Below, one piece after another: positions 25,140-34,160 of a DNA stretch of 34,160 nucleotides (within the stretch, counting starts at the first letter, position 1; every line of letters begins with the position of its first letter). This DNA comes from Sphingobacteriales bacterium TSM_CSS. Lineage in GTDB: Bacteria; Bacteroidota; Bacteroidia; Chitinophagales; UBA2359. Under the pieces are notes generated by a model, which did no database searches, was not told the origin of the DNA, and saw nothing but the letters and a program-made list of their open reading frames with translations. A program made the translations under genes and the position numbers. The DNA lies in NCBI GenBank assembly GCA_002212985.1, contig NBMY01000075.1:1-34160 (forward strand), given 5' to 3'.

Positions 25140-27785
25140 ATGGTGCCTCCCGAAAAAAATTTCTCACAATGGTATCATAAAAACACGGAAGAGGTTTTTA
25201 CCCTTTTAAAATCGCGCATTTCGGGGCTTAACGCCGACGAAGTGGCAGACAGAAGCCGGGCATTTGGACCAAACGAAATAGAAAGCACGCAAACACTATC
25301 GGCACTTAAAATTCTGCTGCGGCAGTTTACCGATTTTATGATTGTGGTTTTGCTGATAGCTGCAGTTATATCGGGTTATGTGGGCGATATTTCCGATACT
25401 ATGGTAATACTTGCCATTGTAGTGCTGAACGCGACCATTGGTTTTTATCAGGAGTATCGCGCCGGGCGCGCCATGGAAGCACTTCAACAAATGGCAGCTT
25501 CTATGGCTACTGTTTTAAGAAACGGGCTGCCGCACAGCATACCCGCATCGGAAATTGTGCCCGGCGATGTAGTCTTGCTGGAAGCCGGCAATATTGTTCC
25601 GGCAGATTTACGTCTGTTTGAAGCACGGTTGCTTAAAATTGAAGAAGCCTCGCTCACGGGCGAATCGGTGCCGGTAGAAAAACAACCCGAACGTATAACC
25701 GAACCAAACCTTATGTTGGCCGATTGTCTGAACATGGCCTTTAAAGGTACTTTTGTGGCAAGCGGCAATGGCATGGGCGTAGCCGTGGCTACCGGTATGC
25801 ACACAGAGTTGGGAAAAATTGCCCAAATGCTGGAAAAGGAAGAAGTACAAACCCCATTGCAAAAACGTCTTGCAGCTTTCAGCCGTAAACTGGCGTTCAT
25901 TTTTCTTTTTATTTGTGCAATTGTATTTGTTCTGGGCATTTTAAGGGGCGAAAAACCGGTACTGATGTTACTTACAGCCCTATCATTGGCAGTTGCCGCC
26001 ATACCCGAAGCGCTGCCGGCTATGGTTACCATTTCTCTTTCATTGGGGGCTAAAAGAATGGTAAAAAATAATGCATTAGTGCGCAGACTTCCTGCCGTAG
26101 AAACCCTTGGCTCTGTTACCTATATCTGTTCCGATAAAACCGGCACACTAACACAAAATAAAATGTCGGCCGAAGGCATTATTTACAAAGCCCAACAATA
26201 TGACAGCAGCCGGTTTGTCAAATTTATGCAGGAACCCGATGCTCAATGGCTGCTCACCGCCGCTGCGCTCAACAACGATATTCAGACCGGCGGTGATGGA
26301 AACCTTTTGGGCGACCCGACCGAAAAAGCCATGTATGAATTTGCCCTGCAATTTGGCTATCCCAAAGAATCGCTTCTGAAGCAATATCCTAAAATTGCCC
26401 ATATACCGTTTGATGCTACCCGAAAATGCATGACCACCATTCATGCGCTTAACAACGGAACTTTTATTGCTTTTACCAAAGGCGCTATGGATACACTGCT
26501 GCCCAATGCCGCCAACCTGAGTCACCACGAAAAAACAAACTGGGAAAAAGCGGTAAATTCCATGTCGGCAAACGGATTCAGGGTTTTGGGATTTGCCATG
26601 CGCACCTGGCAGCAACTACCCAACCCTTTGCTACCCCACAACGTGGAACAAGATTTCACCCTCCTTGGCGCTTTGGGTATGATAGACCCGCCACGCCCCG
26701 AAGCAGCTCAATCGGTTCATTGGTGTAAAACTGCCGGCATTCATACCGTAATGATTACCGGCGACCATCCTCAAACCGCACGATACATAGCACAAAAACT
26801 GGGCATCATAACCCATAAAAACGATCTGGTAATAACCGGTTCGGAAATGTTGCAAATGACAACCCATGAACTGGAAAGCAAAGTATCCCATATAAAAGTT
26901 TATGCCCGAGTTACGCCCGAACAAAAATTTGCTATTGTGGAAGCGCTTCAGAGAAAAGGGCAGTTTGTAGCCATGACCGGAGACGGGGTTAACGATGCTC
27001 CCTCCTTAAAACATGCCGATATTGGCGTTGCTATGGCCATTACCGGCACCGATGTGGCAAAAGAAGCCGCCCACATGATTTTGCTCGATGATAACTTCGC
27101 CACTATTGTTAAAGCCGTGCGCGAAGGAAGGCGTATTTTTGACAATATCCGCAAGTTTGTCAAATTTATTATGACAGGCAACTCTGCCGAAATCTGGACA
27201 ATTTTACTGGCGCCGTTTTTGGGATTGCCCATTCCGCTCCAGCCTATTCATATTTTATGGATTAACCTGGTTACCGATGGACTGCCAAGTCTTGCTTTAG
27301 CTGCCGAACCCGCGGAAAAAAACATTATGAGCCGACCGCCCCGACACCCAAAAGAAAGCATTTTTGCCAACGGACTTGGCTGGCATATTGTAATCATCGG
27401 GTTGCTTATGGGCGGCTTCACCCTGCTTACCCAATATATTTCCTACCATTCGGCTAATATTCACTGGCAAACCATGGTGTTTTGCACACTTTGTTTTTGC
27501 CAGTTAGCCTTAGCCCTCGCCATTCGGTCAGAAAGAGAATCGGTTTTCAAACTAAACTTCTTCTCCAATCCGTTCCTTCTAATTACCATAATTGTTACCA
27601 TACTTATTCAATTATGCACCGTTTACATTCCGATGATGAACAACGTTTTTAAAACCCAACCGCTGTCTGCAGTTGAATTGATGTGCACCTTTGCACCGGC
27701 ACTGCTAATTTTTATTGCCGTAGAAATTCAAAAATGGTACAGTAATTTCCGTTACTACAGGCAAACAAGCTTTATAAATGATTAA
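25140..27785 (+). CDS. Ca2+-type P-ATPase (P2A-like cation pump)
   Basis: An 881-residue P-type ATPase. It has an N-terminal cation-ATPase segment, the actuator motif TGES (173-176), the phosphorylation motif SDKTGTLT with Asp332, the hinge GDGVND (614-619), and a C-terminal cation-ATPase helical domain. TM4 carries AAIPEALPA and TM6 carries NLVTDGLP, both typical of the SERCA/PMR1 branch, so Ca2+ (or Mn2+) export is likely. Several ATGs are possible: 25047 and 25122 overlap the desaturase gene, while 25140 starts just after its stop and gives the usual N-terminus. The stop overlaps the next gene by 8 bp. Confidence 0.92.
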   Translation: MVPPEKNFSQWYHKNTEEVFTLLKSRISGLNADEVADRSRAFGPNEIESTQTLSALKILLRQFTDFMIVVLLIAAVISGYVGDISDTMVILAIVVLNATIGFYQEYRAGRAMEALQQMAASMATVLRNGLPHSIPASEIVPGDVVLLEAGNIVPADLRLFEARLLKIEEASLTGESVPVEKQPERITEPNLMLADCLNMAFKGTFVASGNGMGVAVATGMHTELGKIAQMLEKEEVQTPLQKRLAAFSRKLAFIFLFICAIVFVLGILRGEKPVLMLLTALSLAVAAIPEALPAMVTISLSLGAKRMVKNNALVRRLPAVETLGSVTYICSDKTGTLTQNKMSAEGIIYKAQQYDSSRFVKFMQEPDAQWLLTAAALNNDIQTGGDGNLLGDPTEKAMYEFALQFGYPKESLLKQYPKIAHIPFDATRKCMTTIHALNNGTFIAFTKGAMDTLLPNAANLSHHEKTNWEKAVNSMSANGFRVLGFAMRTWQQLPNPLLPHNVEQDFTLLGALGMIDPPRPEAAQSVHWCKTAGIHTVMITGDHPQTARYIAQKLGIITHKNDLVITGSEMLQMTTHELESKVSHIKVYARVTPEQKFAIVEALQRKGQFVAMTGDGVNDAPSLKHADIGVAMAITGTDVAKEAAHMILLDDNFATIVKAVREGRRIFDNIRKFVKFIMTGNSAEIWTILLAPFLGLPIPLQPIHILWINLVTDGLPSLALAAEPAEKNIMSRPPRHPKESIFANGLGWHIVIIGLLMGGFTLLTQYISYHSANIHWQTMVFCTLCFCQLALALAIRSERESVFKLNFFSNPFLLITIIVTILIQLCTVYIPMMNNVFKTQPLSAVELMCTFAPALLIFIAVEIQKWYSNFRYYRQTSFIND

Positions 27786-28311
27786 GTTTATTGAAACAGA
27801 AAGACTTGTTTTATACCCCTGCACCCAGCAAATGGCGGAAGCCGCAATTCAAGGCAATAAGGCCCTCGCAAAACTGTTGCAGGTAAATGTTCCGCAAGTA
27901 TGGACAGAATTCGGAGCGCCTGCTTTTACCTTTACTCTTGAAAAAATGCGCCTGTTTCCTGATGAGTTTGGTTGGCTTACTTATTTGCCTGTTTACAAGC
28001 CCGATAATATGTTGGTAGGAAGTTGTGGCTATACCGGCAAACCCGATGCCGGCGGCATGGTAGAAATAGGATACGAAGTAGCACCGCACTACCGAAACAG
28101 AGGTATTGCTACCGAAATTGCCTCAGCACTTATTGCCCATGCCTTTGAATTTAATGAGGTACTCATAGTACAGGCACATACATTGGCCGAAAAAAATGCG
28201 TCGGGCAAAGTATTGCAAAACTGTGGCATGATATTAACCGATGAAATTATGCATCCCCAGGATGGTAAACTCTGGCTTTGGAAACTGCACCGGAACCAAT
28301 ATAACAAGTAA
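27778..28311 (+). CDS. GNAT N-acetyltransferase (RimJ/RimL-like)
   Basis: A 177-residue acetyl-CoA-dependent N-acetyltransferase. The acetyl-CoA loop is YRNRGIAT (around 103-110), preceded by the beta strand VEIGYEVAP and followed by the RimJ/L-type NASGKVLQNCGM. Substrate unknown. The start codon lies inside the end of the P-ATPase gene (8-bp overlap), so translation is coupled and the three genes from the desaturase on form one operon. It converges on the PhzF gene with a 27-bp gap that shows no clear terminator. Confidence 0.85.
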   Translation: MIKFIETERLVLYPCTQQMAEAAIQGNKALAKLLQVNVPQVWTEFGAPAFTFTLEKMRLFPDEFGWLTYLPVYKPDNMLVGSCGYTGKPDAGGMVEIGYEVAPHYRNRGIATEIASALIAHAFEFNEVLIVQAHTLAEKNASGKVLQNCGMILTDEIMHPQDGKLWLWKLHRNQYNK

Positions 28312-28338
28312 CTGTCTGCAATATTAGAGAAGAGGATT

Positions 28339-29151
28339 TTATAAAACTTCGGGTAAATACAGGCACCCTTTCATATAGGTAGCCGCATGCCCGCTTATCA
28401 GCACCCTGTTGCCCGATAATTCGCAAAAAAGAGTGCCGCCGCGAGCCGATACCTGTTTGGCTTGAAGTTGATTTTTACCCAATTTTTCTGCCCAATATGG
28501 AATAAGCGTGCAATGCGCCGAACCGGTAACCGGGTCTTCACCAATAACCGAGTTGGGTACAAAAAACCGAGATACAAAATCGCAACCCATGTCATTTCCG
28601 GGAGCAGTTACAATAATACCCAATGCCTCGTTTCCTAATTGATTAAGATGCATAAAATTGGGTTGCAATTGTAGAATTTCGGCAGCGGTGTTATACACGA
28701 GCAGATAATCTCTCGATTTATGTACTGTTTCCGGCTGCAAGTTAAAACCTGCCCTAAGCGTTTCGATAAGCGGGGCTGCTTGTGCCTTTCGCACCGGAAA
28801 GTTGAGAGTCAATAAGTCCCGGTTTCGCAAAACATGCAAGTTGCCGCTCAAGTGCGAGTAAAAATGTATCTCATCGCCACTGTGCAATAAATGCTCAAAC
28901 AATACGTGCCCTGCTGCCAGCGTAGCATGTCCGCACAAATCTACCTCCACTTCGGGAGTAAACCAGCGCAAATGGTAGCTTCCGTCAATTTGGGGCACAA
29001 AAAAAGCCGTTTCAGACAAATTGTTTTCCTCTGCTATGTGTTGAAGGAGTGTATCTGGCAGCCATTCCTGCAAAGGGCATACGGCAGCAGGGTTGCCTTT
29101 GAAAACAGCATCGGCAAAAGCATCAATCTGATATATATCAACAGTTTTCAT
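28339..29151 (-). CDS. PhzF-family isomerase-like protein
   Basis: A 270-residue member of the PhzF/DapF-like fold, known for isomerising trans-2,3-dihydro-3-hydroxyanthranilate in phenazine synthesis. The catalytic-type Glu47 lies in NLSETAFF, and conserved motifs are VDLCGHATLAAGHVLF and GEDPVTGSAHC. There is no other phenazine gene here, so this is most likely a general member of the family with unknown substrate. It is the last gene of a minus-strand operon, 12 bp after the DinB-like gene. Confidence 0.9.
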   Translation of the reverse strand: MKTVDIYQIDAFADAVFKGNPAAVCPLQEWLPDTLLQHIAEENNLSETAFFVPQIDGSYHLRWFTPEVEVDLCGHATLAAGHVLFEHLLHSGDEIHFYSHLSGNLHVLRNRDLLTLNFPVRKAQAAPLIETLRAGFNLQPETVHKSRDYLLVYNTAAEILQLQPNFMHLNQLGNEALGIIVTAPGNDMGCDFVSRFFVPNSVIGEDPVTGSAHCTLIPYWAEKLGKNQLQAKQVSARGGTLFCELSGNRVLISGHAATYMKGCLYLPEVL

Positions 29152-29163
29152 TCAAAATAAAAT

Positions 29164-29709
29164 TTAAATGCCCTCTAATTTTTCCCTGCTTTGCAAGATT
29201 TTGAGATGGTGGCCGGTATGGTATATGGTAAAAAACAATACTTCCCGAAGGGTCATTTTGCCCAGTAACGGATGCGGTACTATGCAATTATCCAACTGTT
29301 CATCGGTTATGCGCTGTAAACTTCCGGTAAGTTGCTTTAACTGGCTTAAAAAGATCTTCAACAGTTTTGCTCTTTGTGCAGCCATAACCGGCTTGGGCAC
29401 ATACCCGCCTGTAGCTACTGCACCGTTAGCCAAAACTGCCCGGTATTTTTCCACAACCTCGTTGTAGTTGCGCCCGGGGCGGTTGTTGCGTTTACCAAAC
29501 AGCAGTATCAGCAACCAGCCCGGCAAGCGCAAAGCCAGATTTACGGGTTTTGTACTTAAAATCAGGTGTTCTAAATGCTGCCCGGCCGACCAACTTCCAT
29601 TGGGCGTTTGGGTAAAGAGGTCGTCGGGCAATTGCTTAATTAAAGCAGCAAATTGGGTAAATTCCTGTTGTAAGGCACTTTCAACAGAAAGTTTGTTGTG
29701 AGGCATCAT
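29164..29709 (-). CDS. DinB-like four-helix metalloprotein
   Basis: A 181-residue DinB/YfiT-like helical-bundle protein. Metal-binding histidines are expected in GQHLEHLIL (about 43-51) and in the C-terminal IYHTGHHLKIL. Family members include thiol transferases and metal-dependent enzymes; activity here is unknown. The start may be the ATG at 29709 or the one at 29706. It sits 20 bp after the GNAT-nitrilase gene and 12 bp before the PhzF gene, so it is the middle gene of the operon. Confidence 0.8.
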   Translation of the reverse strand: MMPHNKLSVESALQQEFTQFAALIKQLPDDLFTQTPNGSWSAGQHLEHLILSTKPVNLALRLPGWLLILLFGKRNNRPGRNYNEVVEKYRAVLANGAVATGGYVPKPVMAAQRAKLLKIFLSQLKQLTGSLQRITDEQLDNCIVPHPLLGKMTLREVLFFTIYHTGHHLKILQSREKLEGI

Positions 29710-29729
29710 ATAACTTAAATTGGTCTGTG

Positions 29730-31262
29730 TTAAGCTTCGGGTTTTCGGTAAATAAGGCTGTACAGGTCGCTACGGCGGTCTTTCAGGTTTTGTACGGTGC
29801 CGTATTCGTGCAACTCTTTCAGCAATTCCAGATTTACATCGGCAATCAATATCATTTCGGTATTAGGAGTAGCTTCTGCGCCAATGGCATCGGTAGGAAA
29901 AGCAAAATCAGACGGGGTAAAAATTGCCGATTGAGCATATTGTATATCCATATTGTTTACCTGCGGCAAATTACCCACACAGCCAGCAATGGCTACATAA
30001 CATTCGTTTTCAATAGCCCGCGCCTGTGCGCAGCGCCGCACACGGTTATAGCCATTTTGCGTATCGGTTAAAAAAGGAACAAATAAAATTTGAACACCTT
30101 GCTTGGCATATAAGCGTCCAAGTTCCGGAAATTCTATATCATAACATATTAAAATGCCAATGCGTCCGCTGTCTGTGTCAAAAATTTTAATTCGGTTACC
30201 GCCCGTCATACCCCAGCTTTTTACCTCCGAAGGAGTTGGATGTATTTTCTGATAGTACTCCCAAGTTCCGTCTCGGCGACAGAGGAAAGATATATTAAGC
30301 AATTTTTCATCTTCAACATAAGGCATACTTCCGGTAATGATGTTAATATTGTAAGACATGGCAAACTCTATAAACTTTTGCTTTATAGCATCGGTAAATT
30401 TTGCCAGTTCGCGTATGGCCTTTGCCTCTCCAAGGTAATCAAAGTCTGCCATCAGAGGAGCATTAAAAAATTCAGGAAACAAAATGAAATCGGCTTGGTA
30501 GCCGCTTACGGCATCAATAAAGTATTCGGCTTGTTTCATAAGGGCGTCAAAATCATCAAACAGGCGCATTTGCCATTGCACCAAGCCAAGTCTTGCCGTA
30601 GTTTTGGGGGTATTTATGAGGCGCTCTTCTTTTTGGTAGTAAATGTTTATCCACTCCAGCAAGGTAGCATACTCCTTAGATTGTGTATCGCCGGGCAAGT
30701 AATTGCGTAATACCCTTCGCACGTGGAAATCGTTAGACAGTTGAAAGGCCAGTGTTGGGTCAAATATTTCCTTCATTTTAACCTTCTCAATGTATTGCCG
30801 TGGGGTTAACTGGTTGGCATACAGTTCATAGTTCGGAATACGTCCGCCGGCAATGATGGAGCGCAGATTTAGATTTTCGCATAGTTCTTTCCGGGCATCG
30901 TACAGCCTGCGCCCCAACCGCAACCCCCTGTATTGCGGGTGAACAAAAATTTCTATCCCATACAGCACATCGCCGTCGGGGTCGTGCGTATTAAAGGTGT
31001 AATTCCCAATAATCTGCTCATAGGTGTGGTTATCGCCAAATTTTTTGTAATCCACAATAATAGATAAAGCGCTGGCCACTACCTTGCCATCTACAGTTAC
31101 GCAAAGTTGCCCTTCGGGAAAAATGGAAAGCAGCCTCGATAATTGCTGTTCGTCCCAAAAATCGCCTCCCATTCCCGAATAGGCCTCTATAGAGGCATTT
31201 TTCAGGTCTAAATAATCTTCCAGCAACAGGTTGCGCAATTCAATTTTCTGGTTCTGTTTCAT
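29730..31262 (-). CDS. GNAT / carbon-nitrogen hydrolase fusion
   Basis: A 510-residue two-domain protein. Residues 1-200 form a GNAT acetyltransferase domain with the acetyl-CoA loop QYRGLRLGRRLY (110-121). Residues 222-505 form a nitrilase-type carbon-nitrogen hydrolase with the E-K-C triad: Glu264 in LFPEFF, Lys339 in YYQKIHPTPSE and Cys373 in ILICYDIEFPE. This fusion is a known architecture of bifunctional amidase-like proteins; substrates are unknown. The ATG at 31262 gives the normal GNAT start; an upstream ATG at 31352 adds a non-conserved stretch. It is the first gene of a three-gene operon with DinB-like and PhzF-like proteins. Confidence 0.92.
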   Translation of the reverse strand: MKQNQKIELRNLLLEDYLDLKNASIEAYSGMGGDFWDEQQLSRLLSIFPEGQLCVTVDGKVVASALSIIVDYKKFGDNHTYEQIIGNYTFNTHDPDGDVLYGIEIFVHPQYRGLRLGRRLYDARKELCENLNLRSIIAGGRIPNYELYANQLTPRQYIEKVKMKEIFDPTLAFQLSNDFHVRRVLRNYLPGDTQSKEYATLLEWINIYYQKEERLINTPKTTARLGLVQWQMRLFDDFDALMKQAEYFIDAVSGYQADFILFPEFFNAPLMADFDYLGEAKAIRELAKFTDAIKQKFIEFAMSYNINIITGSMPYVEDEKLLNISFLCRRDGTWEYYQKIHPTPSEVKSWGMTGGNRIKIFDTDSGRIGILICYDIEFPELGRLYAKQGVQILFVPFLTDTQNGYNRVRRCAQARAIENECYVAIAGCVGNLPQVNNMDIQYAQSAIFTPSDFAFPTDAIGAEATPNTEMILIADVNLELLKELHEYGTVQNLKDRRSDLYSLIYRKPEA

Positions 31263-31371
31263 GTTTAATGAGTGATAGCATAGGAATGTGAATGGCAGAA
31301 TATTGTTTGCGGCAAATGTTTTTGCCCAATACTTTATTTGCGCCAATTGCAATGCCTCTTACTAAATTGCC

Positions 31372-31411
31372 CAAAAATAGGCAGAATTACATAAAATGCC
31401 CAAAATTGGGC
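31372..31411 (-). promoter_or_regulatory. Promoter with hairpin operator for GNAT-nitrilase operon
   Basis: On the minus strand TTTG (31401-31404) is followed after 21 bp by TATTTTTG (31372-31379), an exact Bacteroidota -7 element. The palindromic hairpin GCCCAA-AA-TTGGGC (31398-31411) overlaps the -33 element. The leader to the ATG at 31262 is about 110 nt. Confidence 0.5.
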
Positions 31412-31488
31412 AACGAAATATGGGATATGCCATCTCCTGCCACAAAGCGCCGTTAACAGGCAAAATGATGGCATAAGTGGTATTTCTC

Positions 31489-34160
31489 TCATCTTACAAG
31501 AGTTATATTTCCCTTTTTATACTGTTCAAAACCATCGGCAAAACTGTATTTTATGGCGTAAACATATACCCCAATTTCCTGTTCCTTGCCATTGTAGGTA
31601 CCGTCCCAACCTTCGGCAGGGTTGTTGGTTTCAAAAACAAGATTGCCCCAACGGTTATAAATGTACAGGGTAAAACTGTTCAGCAGTTGACTGCTAAATA
31701 CGTTAAACACGTCATTTTCGCCATCATTGTTAGGGCTGAAAGCATTGGGCACAAGGAGTTTCTCCCCCGCCGGCGTTACAATTACCGTAAACGAAACTGC
31801 TTCTGAACAGGCATCATCAGAACTTACCACATAGGTGGTTGTTTCATCAGGCGCTGCTATTGGATTGCTGCAATTGGTACAACTTAGCGTAGGGCTAGTC
31901 TGCCATGTGTAATTGCTTGCGCCCGTGGCGATTAGTTGGGTAGTTTGCCCCTGAGCAATGGTAGCATCGCCACTTACGCTAATAACCACCTGCGGCTGTA
32001 CAGTTAACATCAGCGAGTCGATGGCAGTATTTCCACAGTCATCTGTAACTTCCAAATATAAATTAACACTGCCGGTTACCAATGGGGTAAAATTACCCGA
32101 AAGCGAAGTTGCATTGCTGAAATCGCCGCTTCCGGGCGTTGCAGCCCAGTTTACCGAAGCAGCTATGCCCGAAGTAATTAACCCCGAAAGTGCCGCCGCA
32201 TTGCCCTCACAAATGTTGATATCCGGGCCGGCATCGGCATTAATGCCAGAGGCGGTTATTGTAACTGCTACTGTATCACTGCCTGCACATAAACCGCCGG
32301 TTGTATAAATCACCTCAAAACTGCCTCCTGCCGGAACAGAAGACAGGTCAATTTCGCCGGTAACAGCATTAACCGTTAACCCGTTTGTTGCGCTGAACGT
32401 ACCGCCCGGGGTGCCGCTGACAATAGGTATAGGGTTTGTATTGCCGGCACAAAAGTTGGTTGCAGGATATGTAAATGCGGCACTTTCCTGTGGTAATATC
32501 TCAAAGGTGGCTGTAATTTGGGTGCTTACACATAAATCGTTGCCGGTTTCTACTGCCTGCGCAAAATAGTTGCCCGGCAGCGAAGGCACAAATGTATTTC
32601 CGGTGTCTAATGGGTTGTTATTGCTGTCAAACCATTGCACATAGGTGTTGGGTTGAGTGGTTACCACAAAAGCGGCATTGTTAATATTCCCGTCACAAAT
32701 ACTCAACAAACCGGTTATCAACACAGGTGGCGCCGGCGGTGTACATGTGGTACAGTCAATAACCGATATATTAAAAGTTTCAGTATCGGCACAAGTTCCG
32801 GGTGTGGTATAAGTTATGGTAAAAGTTCCGGCCAGATTAAACGTTATTTCGCCCGATGCCGGGTTTACCACAAGCCCGCCCGATGCAGAAAATGTACCGC
32901 CCGATGTTCCGGTGATGTCAGGAAGTGCAGAGGGGTCACTTAGGCAAAACTGGGTGCCGGAGTAGGTAAAATCGGCGTTTTCTGTTGGCAACTCGGTAAG
33001 GGTAAAGGGCACCTGAGTGCTGGTGCATAAATCGTTGTCATCAAGCACAGCCTGTGCAAAATAGGTGCCGGGTATTGTTGGCATAAACGTAGTTCCGTCT
33101 GCAATAGGTAAGCCGGTTGCCGCATCAATCCAAATGATATACGTACCTGCCACTGTAGTTGCTTCAAAAGCAGTGGTATTTGCCTCCCCAGCACATACTG
33201 CAACATCTGTAACAACTCCCAACGGCGGCGGAGGCGGTGTACAGGCACAAACAGCCATAACCGTTCCGGTTTGCATACAATCGGGTGCGCCGTCGCCGTT
33301 GGCATCGGGCGCGCCGGCAACATAGGCTCTCCATTGTGCTGTTTCGCCCATTGCTGGAGCCGGATTTGGCACATTCCCACTCCAGGTGCCGTCTGTTTGC
33401 TGGTATTCTATGGTAAGCAGATTGCCACAGTTGTCTTGCACCTGCAACGTGCAGCCGCCTGCCGGAGAAACTGTAGAGGGTTGTGGAAATACAGTAAGGG
33501 TAAGGGTTCCGGCAGGTACCGGGTTGCCTGCCGTACACAAAACGGCAACATACAGGGTAAAGGTCTCGGCCGCGCAAGCGCCCGAATGGGCATAGTCGGC
33601 AGCGGTAAGCGGGTTGGTAAGCGCTGCATCTGAAAACCATGCAAAGCCATTGGCAGTTCCGTCGGCATCGGTTATAACAATTTGTGCTTCCAAAGCAGCC
33701 CAATCGGGTACATCACCGTCGCAAACGGGCAGATTGGCAGCAAGGGGCACGTCAACCACCGGGCAACCGTTGCAGGTGTAGGTGTAGGAGACTGTTTCGT
33801 CAATACAGGTGCTGCCGTTGTAACTTACACTCCAGGTGGCGTTATTGCTGCCGGGCTGTGGCGCAGGCACAGATACCTGTGTAAGCACATACTCTGCGCA
33901 CGCCGATGTAAGTGTTGGCAGGTTGATGCAATTGGGCGCAAAGGTAAGTAGAGTCGGGTCATAGGAAGGAAAAACGGTAATATCAAAAGTTTCCGAATCC
34001 CAAACCGCCGAAGGGTCATTGGAGCAGTAAATACTGGCTGTAACCTGTACGGTTTGAGGAGTGCAGCCGATTACGGTAGGGGCAGTAAGCACAATGCTTT
34101 GTCCGCCGCCTGCAAAAGCGCCGTTTACCGCCCATTCCACATCGGCAAGGGTAATAAAAT
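31489..34160 (-). CDS. Large T9SS type B repeat protein (5' end outside window)
   Basis: The visible part is about 890 residues, and the frame stays open to the right edge, so the N-terminus and signal peptide lie outside. It consists of Ig/PKD-like beta modules. Two related blocks repeat in tandem: one with AVCAGEANTTAFEATT, GTYFAQAVLDDNDLC and SALPDITGTSGGTFSASGGL, the other with SICDGNINNAAFVVTT, GNYFAQAVETGNDLC and NPIPIVSGTPGGTFSATNGL. A further PKD-like module (WQTSPTLSCTNCSNPIAAPDETTTYVV) follows. The C-terminus (LVPNAFSPNNDGENDVF, YNRWGNLVFET, GNITLVR) is the gliding-motility/T9SS type B domain. It is probably a long surface adhesin. The internal GTG at 34138-34140 is not a true start. 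Confidence 0.88.
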   Translation of the reverse strand, partial: FITLADVEWAVNGAFAGGGQSIVLTAPTVIGCTPQTVQVTASIYCSNDPSAVWDSETFDITVFPSYDPTLLTFAPNCINLPTLTSACAEYVLTQVSVPAPQPGSNNATWSVSYNGSTCIDETVSYTYTCNGCPVVDVPLAANLPVCDGDVPDWAALEAQIVITDADGTANGFAWFSDAALTNPLTAADYAHSGACAAETFTLYVAVLCTAGNPVPAGTLTLTVFPQPSTVSPAGGCTLQVQDNCGNLLTIEYQQTDGTWSGNVPNPAPAMGETAQWRAYVAGAPDANGDGAPDCMQTGTVMAVCACTPPPPPLGVVTDVAVCAGEANTTAFEATTVAGTYIIWIDAATGLPIADGTTFMPTIPGTYFAQAVLDDNDLCTSTQVPFTLTELPTENADFTYSGTQFCLSDPSALPDITGTSGGTFSASGGLVVNPASGEITFNLAGTFTITYTTPGTCADTETFNISVIDCTTCTPPAPPVLITGLLSICDGNINNAAFVVTTQPNTYVQWFDSNNNPLDTGNTFVPSLPGNYFAQAVETGNDLCVSTQITATFEILPQESAAFTYPATNFCAGNTNPIPIVSGTPGGTFSATNGLTVNAVTGEIDLSSVPAGGSFEVIYTTGGLCAGSDTVAVTITASGINADAGPDINICEGNAAALSGLITSGIAASVNWAATPGSGDFSNATSLSGNFTPLVTGSVNLYLEVTDDCGNTAIDSLMLTVQPQVVISVSGDATIAQGQTTQLIATGASNYTWQTSPTLSCTNCSNPIAAPDETTTYVVSSDDACSEAVSFTVIVTPAGEKLLVPNAFSPNNDGENDVFNVFSSQLLNSFTLYIYNRWGNLVFETNNPAEGWDGTYNGKEQEIGVYVYAIKYSFADGFEQYKKGNITLVR

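Noticed and set aside
28339..29151. Phenazine biosynthesis cluster
   Set aside because: Only a PhzF-family gene is present; no other phz genes are in the window and the family is broad.

Overview
The window looks like a chromosomal piece of a free-living Bacteroidota bacterium, probably Saprospiria/Chitinophagia-like; the class is a guess. Four large secreted proteins carry type IX secretion (T9SS) C-terminal signals: two Por-secretion tails (type A) and two gliding-motility C-terminal domains (type B). Several starts are preceded by the Bacteroidota -7 promoter hexamer family TAnnTTTG, and Shine-Dalgarno sequences are essentially absent. No tRNA, rRNA or CRISPR array was recognised.

Layout. 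Positions 1-3345 form an accessory island: a four-unit tandem array of hairpin-rich ~205-bp repeats, an IS200/REP-associated (RAYT-type) Y1 transposase, a structured intergenic stretch, a TIR-TPR-FGE fusion protein, and another partial copy of the repeat. 3471-6101 holds, all on the minus strand, an unknown envelope protein, a KirBac-type potassium channel and a lipoprotein. 6301-12506 (plus) holds thioredoxin reductase, a Baeyer-Villiger-type monooxygenase, an alpha/beta hydrolase and a secreted GH18-CUB glycosidase. 12507-13473 is a gene-free scar with a recent partial gene duplication and an unusual inverted repeat. 13474-15594 (minus) is gltX plus a membrane protein. 15839-20730 holds two convergent large T9SS cargo genes separated by a small hairpin. 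21183-22624 holds two consecutive short-chain dehydrogenases, followed by a strong terminator. 22689-28311 holds a small basic protein, MoxR, a fatty acid desaturase, a Ca2+-type P-ATPase and a GNAT. 28339-31262 (minus) is a compact operon of a GNAT-nitrilase fusion, DinB-like and PhzF-like proteins. The right edge cuts a T9SS type B repeat protein.

Most interesting point: the C-terminus of the TIR-TPR-FGE protein (about 1414-1515) looks like the variable region of a diversity-generating retroelement (DGR). In the last ~25 codons of a C-type-lectin/FGE fold, the residues at exposed positions are nearly all NNC codons derivable from AAC by changes at adenines only, and this patch is visibly richer in G+C than the rest of the gene. 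A TIR effector with a hypervariable ligand-binding tail, bracketed by mobile repeats, would be a diversifying immune-type receptor. No reverse transcriptase or template repeat lies in this window, so the retroelement would have to act from elsewhere in the genome.
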